Source of the DNA: Henckelia pumila
Taxonomy: Eukaryota; Streptophyta; Magnoliopsida; Lamiales; Gesneriaceae
Direction of reading: 5' to 3'
NCBI RefSeq assembly: GCF_033568475.1
Contig: NC_133122.1
Span: 180,563,449 to 180,627,448 of the forward strand
DNA length: 64,000 bases
Shown here: in pieces, positions 44,840-56,353 of the stretch
Position numbering within the stretch: position 1 is the stretch's first letter
Layout: each line of letters starts with the position of its first letter
Notes under the pieces: model-generated
What the model saw: the letters and a program-made list of their open reading frames with translations, nothing else
Database searches by the model: none
What the model was told of the DNA's origin: nothing
Translations under genes and position numbers: made by a program

Positions 44840-46824
44840 TGTAAGGTCTGAGAGTATTTAATTTAATTTAAATTTATTTAATTTTAATCTGAATATATTT
44901 AATTTGAGAATATTTAGAGTTTTGATTTAAATTCTAATATTCTTAAATTATTTAGGATTGAAATTGAATTAAAATAAAGGCCGAGTACTGAATTGCAAAT
45001 ATTGAAGAATTAATTGCAATATTGGCTGAAGTTATCTGATTTTAAATGTAATACTCAGCTTGCAACGTGTATGTCTTATACAAATTCAGAAACTTGAACA
45101 GAGAAACCGAGATCTTTCATTTACATTTGCAATTTTGATTTTCAAATTGCCGTAACTTTTGATCCGATCGTTCGATTTCGATTCGGAAAAGTGTTCTGGA
45201 ATCCTTGTGACAAGGGCTTCGATCTAGTGTAAGTTTTTATTTCTTTTAGCATGTTTGAGAATCAATATATGGCAGAAATCAGTACGTTTGCTTATGATCA
45301 TGTTCTTGAAGTGTTGTATCGTATATTTTCAAACCCGAATCGACGAGCAGCTATCAATTGTGTTCTTATGATCTCCAGCTTATGATTCATGCTATATACT
45401 TGCTGAAATATGGGACTATGATGAGGAGTTGCTGGTTTTTATAAGTTATATGCTGTTAGGAGTTGAGAAATGATTAAGATATTTTGTCGGTTATCGATTT
45501 TCAATCGCTACGCTGTCGATTTGTGTTTTGAAGCTGTTTTGATAGTCTATGACTGAGCTGAAATCTTTGTCTAGCTGTCGATGATGTTATAGCATTTTTC
45601 TTATTCAGTTTCAGATTAGTTTCAAGCTCGATCAACTCAAGAAGTCCGACTTTGAACCGAAGAAGGTTGCTTGAGGTTTGAAGAGATTGTATTGAAGTTA
45701 TATTGATAAGTTTGATCAGAATTTGGATTGATCATCTTGAATGAAGTTTGATATGAATGTTTTGATTGTTATATTTCAGATTTAAAGTATTCAGAACCGA
45801 GAAATACGAAGGTATAATGACAACATCGCGAGTCAGGGATTTGAAACTCGAGAATGATGTTTCTTGAGTTGTCCCGCCAAAATCACATACTTGTTTATTG
45901 TTTTGATTTGATTTTGATGTTTTTGATCCATCTCAGGTAGTGGATCTTTGAGTTTGAGTCGATATGATTAAGATATGATATGATATGGAATTGATTCTAT
46001 GCCAAGATCTGAGGCGATCTTATTTTCTAGTCTGAGACGACTACGATAGATCGATATCCATGTCAAGATCGGTTACGAATCTTGATGGCAACGACGAATT
46101 ATGAATCAATTCTTAATCGATATATGTGTTATTTACTCTATTGTTGAGTCGATTATGAATAGAGTCGATATGATTTATTTAACGCTTTATATATGTCGAT
46201 TATACTGAGAATGTTTTCTCACCGGAGTTTATCCGGCTGTTGCTTTGTTTTGTATGTGTGCATAGCAACAGATGGGGCAGGAGCTGGCCAAAGTCGAAGA
46301 GGGTAGCTCATGAGAGAGTCTAGAGATGTGGACTCGGGTTGTTGTAGTTGAAACAATGTATATTAAGCTTAGCAAGCATGTTAGTAACACTTATGAATGT
46401 GTTCTTGAGGAGTTGATGAACACCTTGTCTAGTTTCATGGTTTTGTTGGATTCTAAATGGTTGGTTTGATGTATCAAATTGTTATAAACATGTTTAGATC
46501 TTGTTCTATGTATGTTTACATGTTTTGGGACATCATTATGTTGGATTGGAAGGTTGAAAAGATCAATTTTTGTTGTCAAAAACCAGAGCAAAAGGCTGCC
46601 CAGTGTTTTGCTCGGTCTGCTCTTTTTAGCGGACCGAGCACTGCCTATTTTGTTCCCAACCCGAGAGTTGGGTTGGGGGGGCGAACGGTCTGCTCTTTTT
46701 GACCGACCCCGCGCACCCCCCTTTGAAAATTTTTTTTTGTTTGATCTTATTCCTTCCTTTGTTGATTAATGATGTTTAATTACTAATTGCCCTAAGAATG
46801 AGATTAGCAACCCGAGGCTTCACA
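44840..46824 (+). repeat. 5' LTR of element D
   Basis: 1985 bp, TGTAAGGTCTG...GGCTTCACA. It carries a stem-loop with arms GCTCGGTC and GGACCGAGC near 46612-46640 and a GGTCTG..GACCGA pair at 46687-46707. Small ORFs inside (46391-46769) are repeated in the 3' LTR and are not genes. Confidence 0.93.
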
Positions 46825-46829
46825 ACAGG

Positions 46830-46840
46830 TGGTATCAGAG
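46830..46840 (+). other. Primer binding site of element D
   Basis: TGGTATCAGAG, initiator tRNA-Met type, five bases after the 5' LTR. Confidence 0.85.
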
Positions 46841-47178
46841 TGTTAAGTTTCTCGGACTGAGAATAGATGAGTGGGGTAGATCGAGTCTGTTTGATTGCTT
46901 TATTTAATGATTTCATACTTGTATGATATATGATTTATTACCTTCCGATGTTTATGATCACATGATTCTGTGATTAAATGAGAAGAGTATGTAGTACAGT
47001 CTTTCAAATTACATGATATTTGATTTTCTGAAGTTGAGTAACAGCATGTATTGAATAAGTATGAATCAGAACTCGATTTCTTGAAGATGCATGAAAGTGC
47101 TAATCAGATGAGGGCCTGAAACAGAAATGTGTTATGATAGGATACTGAACTGTACACTAATCTGTTTGATTATCAGAT

Positions 47179-48051
47179 ATGCCTCCCCGACCAGCACCGA
47201 GAGCTAGACATACATTGGCAGTAAATCAGCCTGAACAGACTAATGTTGCACAAATACCAGCGACAACACCTGAACTTGGACAGAGTAGTACTTCTACTGA
47301 TGTATTTGGTGATGCTAATCCGATGGAGAAACTTCTGAAATGATTCCAGTCATTCAAACCACCGAAGTTGCAAGGAACTGAGAATGCTGTGGATTGTGAA
47401 AATTTGCTAGAGGATATTGAGCAGTTATTCGAGTCCCTCGACTATACCGATGATCGTCGTGTGAGATTGGTGATTCATCAACTACATGGACTTTCAAAGA
47501 GTTGGTGGATAGCGACAAAGAGGGCATATGAACATCAAGGTACAGTTATCACATGGTCTGTATTTAAAACTGCTTTCTATCAGCAATTCTTTCCTGTTTC
47601 TTATCGTAAGGACAAGGGAGCGGAGTTTGCAAGTTTGCAACAGGGACCGATGAATATCAAAGAATATGTTGCAAAGTTCACTAGCCTGTTGAAGGTTGCT
47701 CCACATATTGCTGTCAGTGATGAAGCTCAAGCCGATCAATTCATAAATGGCTTGAATCCAGATGTGTTCACTCTTGTAAATTCGGGAAGACCGAATACCT
47801 TTGCCGATGCTCTGAATCGTGCAAAGGGAGCTGAAGCAGGAATACTGAGGCAACGAGGAGCACAATTTGTGCCACAGCCAGTGAGACAACCACAAGAGCA
47901 GCCACAAATTCCACCACCACCTCGATTTGATGCAGGAGGTAGTAGCAGTGGTAAGAAGAATTTCTTCAAAGGAAAAGGCAAACAGTTTAAACGCCCAGGT
48001 GGTAGCTCTTATAGTTCAAGTGGATCCCGACAGTCTAAAGCTGGACAGAAA
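47179..48051 (+). pseudogene. Element D gag, first part
   Basis: ATG at 47179 opens a Pro/Arg-rich leader; TGA at 47341-47343 replaces an Arg codon. From 47368 the frame is open through the capsid (LFESLDYTDDRRVRL, LSKSWW, LQQGPMNIKEYVAKF) to a Gln/Pro and Gly/Ser-rich linker. It is cut at 48051 by S3 (TSD AGAAA) and resumes at 49361. Confidence 0.92.
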
Positions 48052-49360
48052 TGTAGTGACCCTTACCCAGATCACCTACTAACAGAACTTAGGCATGCAA
48101 TTAACTTAATTAAACGGATATCATAATAAAACTGCGGAAACCATAAACATTATACAATCCCAAGTAAAGGAATCTGTAATTATCCAAATAATATACAACC
48201 AAATCGAATAGCTGTATCAACCTCAAAACAACAGAAATAATACCTAGACGAAGCTCCAGCTGGTCAACCATTGACTAGCCCCTCTTGGATCCACCCGCCT
48301 CGTCCAATCTCAAACCTGCCCCATGGAATAGGGTGTCCAGAAACACAGAGTACGAGACGTGAGCATAAAACGCTCAGTACGAGAGTATGAGTATACATGC
48401 ATGCAAAGTGAACTCCCTATAAACTCGAGGTCAAGGATCAGATAACAGAGACAGACCGGGCCCTGGTATGTAGCATGATGTGCCGTCGCTTCAGGAGGTG
48501 GCTCCCATACCATAATACAATTGGATATGCCGGACCCAAATCGATGGAAGTCCAACCACTAACAGGATAGGGAAAAAACCTACTAACAGACATCTCAAAG
48601 GAGATAGCTCAGTATGCAAATGAATGCAGCATAAATCAATGACATATAAACCATGCAGTCACATAATACATGCATACTCAGTCAGGATATCTCGAACAGT
48701 ACTTCGTACCTCAAAACAATGCAAGCTCTACCAACTCTAGGTCCACGCCTATAGTCTGCTCTACACTGCCAAATGATACTACTATCATTAAAGTGCTCTA
48801 AAAGCCTTAACTAAGCTATTGCATACTCCTAAATATTTATAGGAAGCAAAAGCTATACCTTCGTCCGTCGTTAGCCCTTTGATGTCGATGCCTCCAGAAC
48901 TTGGGCACAACTCTGCTACGACTATCGAAGGCCTCGACGACTCCCGGTTCAAGCCTAGGAAGGCTAGAACAACTCGAATACGACTAGAGTAGAGAGGAAA
49001 TCCGGAATTGGCAATTGAAACTGAATTCTCGGCCTTCTATTTATAGACAACGATCGGAGCTTCCGATCCTCTATCGGAACGTCCGAACCTCGATCGGAAC
49101 GTCCGATCCTGCCATCGGAGCTTCCAAAGATCCTGATCTGCCACGTGTCAAAATATCACTTGTTGACTTCGGATAGGGGTGATCGGAGCTTCCGATCCTT
49201 ATCGGAGCTTCCGATCTTGCCACACGTCATGCCTGACGTAATACCATCAGAGCTTCCGATCCTGTTCGGAACTTCCGAACTTACCTTCGGAGCTTCCGAA
49301 CTCTATCCAAGTAATTATGATTAATTCCTTAATTACTGATTTTGGTTATGGGCTACTACA
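48052..49360 (-). mobile_element. Solo LTR S3 of the element F family, inserted in D gag
   Basis: 1309 bp, + strand TGTAGTGACCC...GCTACTACA, perfect TSD AGAAA (48047-48051, 49361-49365). It aligns nearly end to end with the F LTR at 62240-63547. Minus-strand TATAAATAG at 49037-49045 sets its orientation. Confidence 0.93.
49052..49312 (-). repeat. Palindromic repeat array in S3 U3
   Basis: Repeated near-palindromes of the form ATCGGAGCTTCCGAT and ATCGGAACGTCCGA lie just upstream of the TATA box on the element's strand. CCACGTGTCA (G-box) and CCTGACGTAA lie between units. Confidence 0.85.
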
Positions 49361-49958
49361 AGAAATCTTATGTATATTGTACCAAGTGTGGAGGACTTCA
49401 TACCAGTGAACAATGCCGAGGATTTTTTGGTACTTGTCACATTTGCAATCAGAAAGGTCATTTTGCACGAGTCTGCCCACAGCGTGGTTCTGGAGGTGCA
49501 CAGGGTACTGGATCATCGAGACCAGTGGCTCAATCTGCATCTTCTATTCATTCATTCCAACCACAACCAGCAACACAGGGTAGAGTAGGAGGAGGAGGAG
49601 GTCAGTCTGTGAATCAACCTCCAAGGCAGCAGGCTAGGGTGTTTGCATTGACTGAGGAGCAAGCACAAGCGGCGCCTGATGATGTGATTGCAGGTAACTG
49701 TTTTATTTATGGTTATCCTGCCTATGTATTATTTGATACTGGTGCATCACATACGTTTATTTCCGAACAATTTGTTGCAATACATGCATTGCCTGTTGAA
49801 CCCTTAGAGACTGTAGTGTCTATTTCATCTCCTTTGGGAAGAGGTATTATATCAGTGAAATCTGTCAGAAATTGTACACTGCAATTTGAGGTCATGAGAT
49901 TGAGCTGGACTGTATTGTTCTTGGTTTATCTGATTTTAATTGTATAATCGATATCGAT
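49361..49958 (+). pseudogene. Element D gag zinc knuckle and protease
   Basis: Continues D gag after S3: CTKCGGLHTSEQC, a knuckle CHICNQKGHFARVC, a Gln-rich linker and a protease with VLFDTGASHTF. A one-base frameshift between 49890 and 49910 throws the end of the protease out of frame; the correct continuation ([20 protein letters not shown]) is read in the next frame. Confidence 0.9.
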
Positions 49959-50858
49959 ATGCTAACCAAGTACAGAGCTACAGTTGATTGCTTCCAGAAA
50001 ATTGTGAGGTTCAGACCGGAGATGGCTGACGAATGGAAATTTTATGGTAAGGGTTCACGAGCCAGAATTCATTTGATATCTGTTCTTGCTATGACTGATT
50101 TGTTGCAGAAAGGGGCAGAGGGATTTTTGATTTATGCAGTTGATGTACTGAAGACTAGCCCAAAATTGGCTGACTTGCCAGTGGTTAGTGAATTCTTTGA
50201 TATTTTCCCTGATGAGATTCTGGGATTGCCTCCATTTCGAGAGGTAGACTTCAGTATAGAATTGATGTCAGGTACACAACCAATATCGAAAGCAACTTAC
50301 CGTATGGCACCAATTGAATTGAAAGAACTGAAAGAGAATCTTGAAGATCTGTTAGCCAAAGGTTATATCAGACCGAGTGTTTCTCCTTGGAGAGCTCCGG
50401 TTTTGTTTGTTAGAAAGAAAGATGGATCGATGAGGCTATGTATTGACTACCGGCAATTGAATAAAGCAATGGTAAAGAATCGCTATCCTTTACCTCGTAT
50501 AGATGATTTATTTGATCAATTGCAGGGTTCGTCAGTATATTCGAAGATTGATTTACGATCTGGCTATCATCAACTGAGGGTAAGAGATGAAGATATCCCT
50601 AAGACTGCATTTAGAACCAGGTATGGCCATTATGAATTTATAGTCATGCCTTTTGGCCTAACGAATGCACCAGCAGTGTTTATGGGATTAATGAATAGAG
50701 TATTTCAAAAGTATCTAGATGACTTCGTGATCATATTTATCGATGATATTTTGATTTACTCTAAAAATTTGTGTGATCATGCTGACCATTTGCGAACAGT
50801 TTTGAAGACATTGAGAGAAGAGAAACTGTATGCTAAGCTATCCAAATGTGAGTTTTGA
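49959..50858 (+). pseudogene. Element D reverse transcriptase
   Basis: 299 codons covering the PR-RT linker and RT fingers and palm: [41 protein letters not shown] and FIDDILIYS (near 50740). The catalytic Asp pair is intact. It ends at TGA 50856-50858, which replaces a Trp codon (CEFW); the frame continues beyond. Confidence 0.93.
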
Positions 50859-51527
50859 TTGAAACAGGTGGTATTTTTGGGTCATATTATATCAGGAGAT
50901 GGTATTTCAGTTGATCCAAGCAAAGTGGAAGCTGTGATTAGTTGGCAGAGGCCAACATCTGTGCCAGAAATTCGAAGTTTCATGGGCTTGGCAGGATATT
51001 ATCGTCGATTTATTCGAGACTTCTCGTCTATTGCAAAGCCTATTACACAGCTTATACAGAAAAATGCACCGTTTGTGTGGTCTGAAGCATGTGAATCTAG
51101 TTTTCTAGAGCTGAAAAAAAGATTGACTACAACACCAGTCTTGATTATCCCTTCAGGTACTGGTGATTTTGTTGTTTATTGAGATGCTTCTCACCAAGGT
51201 TTGGGATGTGTATTAATTCAGAGAGGACATGTTGTCGCTTATGCTTCATGACAACTGAAACCGCATGAAGTTAGATATCCAATTCATGATCTTGAATTGG
51301 CAGCGATCGTCTTTGCATTGAAGATCTGGCGACATTATTTATATGGTGAGAAATTCGAAATATTTTCTGATCATAAGAGTTTGAAGTATATGTTCTCACA
51401 GTCTGAACTGAATATGAGACAACTAAGATGGCTCGATTTATTGAAACATTTCGATTGTGAAATCAAATATTATCCAGGGAAGTCGAATGCAGCAGCAGAT
51501 GCCCTAAGTAGGAAGGTATGTGTTTTG
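50859..51527 (+). pseudogene. Element D RT connection and RNase H
   Basis: Includes [36 protein letters not shown], then RNase H ([47 protein letters not shown]). Stops: TGA at 51180-51182 before the first RNase H Asp, and TGA at 51249-51251 at an Arg codon. Confidence 0.92.
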
Positions 51528-53069
51528 TCCTTGTCTACTATAGGTGTATCTAATTTGATTGAAGATTGGTGTATTTCTGGATATATATTTGAGACAGATA
51601 GAAGACCGATGAGAGTATATGCTATCAGTGCTAAGCCAGAACTGTTGATTCGAATAAAAAAAGCACAAAAATCTGATTTGAATGTTCAGAGATCGATTGA
51701 AATGATCAGATCAGGACATCAGTCTAAATATAAGGTTAGTGATGATGATGTATTGTATGTGAATAACCGAATTGTTGTTCCAGATGTGGTTGATTTGAAA
51801 CAGCAAATATTGAAAGAAGCTCATAGCAGTAGATTTAGCATTCACCCTGGAGGCAGAAAAATGTACAACTATTTGAAGAATCAGTACTGGTGGAAACAAA
51901 TGAAGTATGATGTGACTGAATTTGTATCAAAATTTCTGAATTGCCAACAGGTGAACGCTGAAAGGAAGAAGCCTGGAGGTCTATTGCAGAGTTTATCTAT
52001 TTTTGAATGGAAATGAGACCATATTTCCATGGATTTTGTGACGAAATTGCCACGATCATCCCGAGGATGCGATGTTGTTTGGGTGATCATCGACAGATTG
52101 ACAAAATCTGCATGTTTTATTCCCTACCGAATGACTTATCGTCATGATCAAATGGAAGATCTCTATATTCGAGAAGTGGTAATATTGCACGGTGTGCCAA
52201 AGTCGATTGTATCTGATCGAGATCCTAGATTTACTTCGCACTTTTGGCATAGCTTACAGAAATCTCTAGGTACGCGCTTACATTTGAGTACTGCTTATCA
52301 TCCTCAAACTGACGGACAATCTGAATGAACTATTCAGACTCTTGAGGATATGCTTAGAGCTGTAGTACTTGATTTTGGTACCACATGGCAAGATTTCATA
52401 CCACTTGTGGAATTCTCTTATAACAACAGCTATCAGACGAGTATAGAGATGGCTCCATTTGAAGCCTTATATGGGAATAAATGTCGATCGACGTTGTATT
52501 GGGATGATGTGTCAGAGGTGCTGGAGTTGGGACCGGATATGATCAGACAGATGACTGAGAAAGTGAAATTGATCTAGCAGAGAATGAGAACAGCACAGCA
52601 TAGACGAGCCACATATGCAAATGTTCGACGTCGGCCATTATCTTTTGAACATGGAGATAGAGTGTTCTTGAAGATTTCACCGTTCAGGGGCACAGTCAGA
52701 TTTGGCAAGCGAGGGAAGTTATCTCCGCGATTTATTGGGCCGTATGAGATACTCGAGAAGATAGGCAATCTTGCTTATTGACTCGCTCTTCTTATATCTT
52801 TATCTGGCATCCATGATGTATTTCATGTCTCGATGCTTCGCAAGTATCAACCTGATGAATCTCATATCTTGAAACCTGATGAAGCTGAGTTGGATGAAAC
52901 TCTTAGCTACTTTGAACAGCCGATTCAGAACTTGATAGAAAAGAAAAGCAACTTCGAACAAAAACCATTCCATTGGTGAAGATTCAATGGAGTCGGCACG
53001 GAGTTGAAGAAGCGACATGGGAAGTTGAAGATGACATGAAACAGAGATTTCCTTACCTATTCCATTGAT
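51528..53069 (+). pseudogene. Element D integrase and chromodomain-like C-terminus
   Basis: HHCC region ([15 protein letters not shown] to [13 protein letters not shown]), core from [15 protein letters not shown] with [13 protein letters not shown] and TDGQSE, then the C-terminal RFGKRGKLSPRFIGPYEIL and a chromodomain-like tail ending WSRHGVEEATWEVEDDMKQ at the TGA near 53067. Stops: TGA 52014-52016, TGA 52326-52328, TAG 52575-52577 and TGA 52779-52781, with a further frameshift near 52940. Each stop corresponds to a Trp, Arg or Gln codon. Confidence 0.92.
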
Positions 53070-53166
53070 GTGAGTTCTTATTCAGTTTTCTATTATTCTT
53101 TACGCTTATGTGTATACCGACTGCATATCTTGACTGCTTATGAATTCGAGGACGAACTCATGTCTT

Positions 53167-53179
53167 AGTGGGGGAGAAA
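53167..53179 (+). other. Polypurine tract of element D
   Basis: AGTGGGGGAGAAA abuts the 3' LTR. Confidence 0.85.
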
Positions 53180-55171
53180 TGTAAGGCCCGAGAGTATTTA
53201 ATTTAATCCGAATTTATTTAATTTTAATCCGAGTATATTTAATTTGAGAATATTTAGAGTTTTGATTTAAATTCTAATATTCTTAAATTATTTAGGATTG
53301 AAATTGAATTAAAATAAGGGCCGAGGACTGAATTGCAAATATTGAAGAATAGAGGGGCTAAATTACAATATTGGCTGAAGTTATCTGATTTTAAATGTAA
53401 TACTCAGCTTGAAACGTGTATGTCTTATACAAATTCAGAAACTTGAACAGAGAAACCGAGATCTTCCATTTTCATTTGAAAGTTTGATTTTCAAATTGCC
53501 GTAACTTTTGATCCGATCGTCCGATTTCGATTCCGAAAAGTGTTTTGGAATCCTTGTGACAAGGGCTTCAATCTAGTGTAAGTTTTTATTTCTTTCAGCA
53601 TGTTTTGAGAATCAAGATATGACAGAAATCAGTACGTTTGCTTATGATCATGTTCTTGAAGTGTTGAATCGTATATTTTCAAACCCGAATCGATGAGCAG
53701 CTATCAATTGTGTTCTTATGATCTCCAGCTTATGATTCATGCTATATACTTGATGAAATATGGGACTATGATGAGGAGTTGCCGGTTTTTATAAGTTATA
53801 TGCTGTTAGGAGTTGAGAAATGATTACGATATTTTGTCGGTTACCGATTTTCAATCGCTACGCTGTCGATTTGTGTTTTGAAGTTGTTTTGATAGTCTAT
53901 GACTGAGCTAAAATATTTGTCTAGCTGTCGATGATGTTATAGCAATTTTCTTATTCAGTTTCAGATTAGTTTCAAGCTCGATCAACTCAAGAAGTCCGAC
54001 TTTGAACCGAAGAAGGTTGCTTGAGGTTTGAAGAGATTGTATTGAAATTATATTGATAAGTTTGATCAGAATTTGGATTGATCATCTTGAATGAAGTTTG
54101 ATATGAATGTTTTGATTGTTATATTTCAGATTTGAAGTATTCAAAACCGAGAAATATGAAGGTATAATGACGACATCGCGAGTCAGGGATTTGAAACTCG
54201 AGAATGACGTTTCTTGAGTTGTCCCGCCAAAATCACATACTTGTTTATTGTTTTGATTTGATTTTGATGTTGTCGATCCATCTCAGGTAGTGTATCTTTG
54301 AGTTTGAGTCGATATGATTAATATATGATATGATATGGAATTGATTCTATGCCAAGATCTGAGGCGATCTTATTTTCTAGTTTGAGACGACTACGATAGA
54401 TGGATATCCATGTCAAGATCGGTTACGAATCTTGATGGCAACGACGAATTATGAATCAATTCTTAATTGATATATACGTTATTTACTCTATTGTTGATTC
54501 GATTATGAATAAAGTCGATATGATTTATTTAACGCTTTATATATGTCGATTATACTGGGAATATTTTCTCACCGGAGTTTATCCGGCTGTTGCTTTGTTT
54601 TGTATGTGTGCATGGCAACAGATGGGGCAGGAGCTGGCCAAAGTCGACGAGGGTAGCTCATGAGAGAGTCTAGATATGTGGACTCGGGTTGTTGTAGTTG
54701 AAACAATGTATATTAAGCTTAGCAAGCATGTTAGAAACACTTATGAATGTGTTCTGAGGAGTTGATGAACACCTTGTCTAGTTTCATGGTTTTTTTGGAT
54801 TCTAAATGGTTGGTTTGATGTATCAACTTGTTATAAACATGTTTAGATCTTGTTCTATGTATGTTTACATGTTTTGGGACATCATTATGTTGGATTGGAA
54901 GGTTGAAAAGATCAATTTTTGTTGTCAAAAACCAGAGCAAAAGGTTGCCCAGTGTTGTGCTCGGTCTGCTCTTTTCAGCGGACCGAGCGCTGCCTATTTT
55001 GTTCCCAACCCGAGAGTTGGGTTGGGGGGGCGAACGGTCTGCTCTTTTTGACCGACCCCGCGCACCCCCCTTTGAAAAAAAAATTGTTTGATCTTATTCC
55101 TTCCTTTGTTGATTAATGATGTTTAATTACTAATTGCCCTAAGAATGAGATTAGCAACCCGAGGCTTCACA
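53180..55171 (+). repeat. 3' LTR of element D
   Basis: 1992 bp, TGTAAGGCCCG...GGCTTCACA, near-identical to 44840-46824, including the stem-loop (54959-54989). Confidence 0.93.
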
Positions 55172-55176
55172 GGTTG

Positions 55177-56353
55177 AAACTTGAGAATTGTCATTTTGAA
55201 TAAATTAATTGCGAGTTTTTGTTTTTAATCCGGATTTTGGTCTAAATTTTCCATGTCACTTTTTAAATGACTAGGTTACACAGATTTTTTTGTTCTATTT
55301 CTTGAAGAAATAAAGTCTGGATCCGGATCTTCAAAATTTACATTTTTAGGTAGCTGCGAGTATAAAGAAGATCTCTATATGATTTTTATTTGTAATGACT
55401 TCAGTCTAATAGAGTTGTTTCTTAGTCTCGGGAGAAAATGTGTGAAGATTGCTCCACAAAATGTGTAGCAATATCTAGCTCCCCATCGAAAGTTGTATGT
55501 GACGTTGAATGAAGATGATGACGTTCCTAATATGACGCATCTTCACACGACTATGAACTGACAATAATTAATATGAGAGCAGTGAAAAAATATCAGATGG
55601 GAGGGGACAATTCAGAGAGGTAAAAAATTTGTTACTTGTATTTTTTGTTTATGCATGAATTTGGTTGATGCTGTTTTTTTTTTTGTCTTGGTAAGCAATT
55701 TGTAAATTGCAATTGATGATGATATCTCATTTTACTTATTTATCATTTTATTTATCATATATTTCATAGAATATGTTGTTTGATGGCTTGTTGTGAATGT
55801 TGATTATGCATAAGATTTTGTTTACGTATGCCATTTTTGTTACGTTATTAATTTAGTAAAATTTAAAAAATAGGAAATTAAATAAATTATTTCATAACTT
55901 AAAATAGTATCATACGCACATATAATGTATTAATAGATGAAAAAAAATATGTTCAAATCAATAAAACTGATGATGGATTATTGTTTAGATTTTATATGCA
56001 TCCACAGTTTCTATTGTCCACATTTTAGTTTGTTGACAAGTATTTCTTTGTTAATTATATAATTATTGAATGTTATATGTTTTGTTGTATAGATAACATG
56101 CTAACTAGAAGTGTTGTATTTGCACTGATGTTATATTGATTATGTTAAACTGGTAAGGCATGAATCTGAAGACGAGAACAGACTAGTAATAATGACTATC
56201 TTGAAGTGGGTTTGGTGAGCAATTCCCTAGACATTTGGAGTCATTGCATCCGTGTAGAAGGTCAAATTTTCAAGGATGCTGCAGAATTTCGAACCTATGC
56301 CAAAAATATGCAATTTCTATGAGACGATCGTTTAAGTATAAAAAGAATGATAG
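55177..56353 (+). pseudogene. MULE transposase N-terminal remnant and flanking intron-like sequence
   Basis: Host DNA right of element D. Most is AT-rich and intron-like, but at about 56255-56353 one frame reads VEGQIFKDAAEFRTYAKN and, after a one-base shift, YAISMRRSFKYKKND. This is the N-terminal block found in MuDR-type transposases (and related domesticated proteins). Element E inserted right after it, at 56354. Earlier pieces near 55440-55620 may be upstream exon sequence, unassigned. The rest of the transposase lies beyond E, outside the window. Confidence 0.6.

Larger units (their letters stand above)
44840..55171 (+). mobile_element. Ty3/gypsy element D (chromovirus type), carrying solo LTR S3
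   Basis: LTRs 44840-46824 and 53180-55171, perfect TSD GGTTG (44835-44839, 55172-55176). Order: LTR, primer site, gag, [S3], zinc knuckle, protease, RT, RNase H, integrase, chromodomain-like end, purine tract, LTR. Long LTRs and a C-terminal chromodomain-like region suggest the Tekay/Del group. At least eight in-frame stops are present, yet the two LTRs differ little, so it is fairly young but already mutated. Confidence 0.95.

Noticed and set aside
46391..46769. ORFs repeated at 54731-55116
   Set aside because: Part of the D LTRs; duplication explains their recurrence and overlapping frames show no coding signal.
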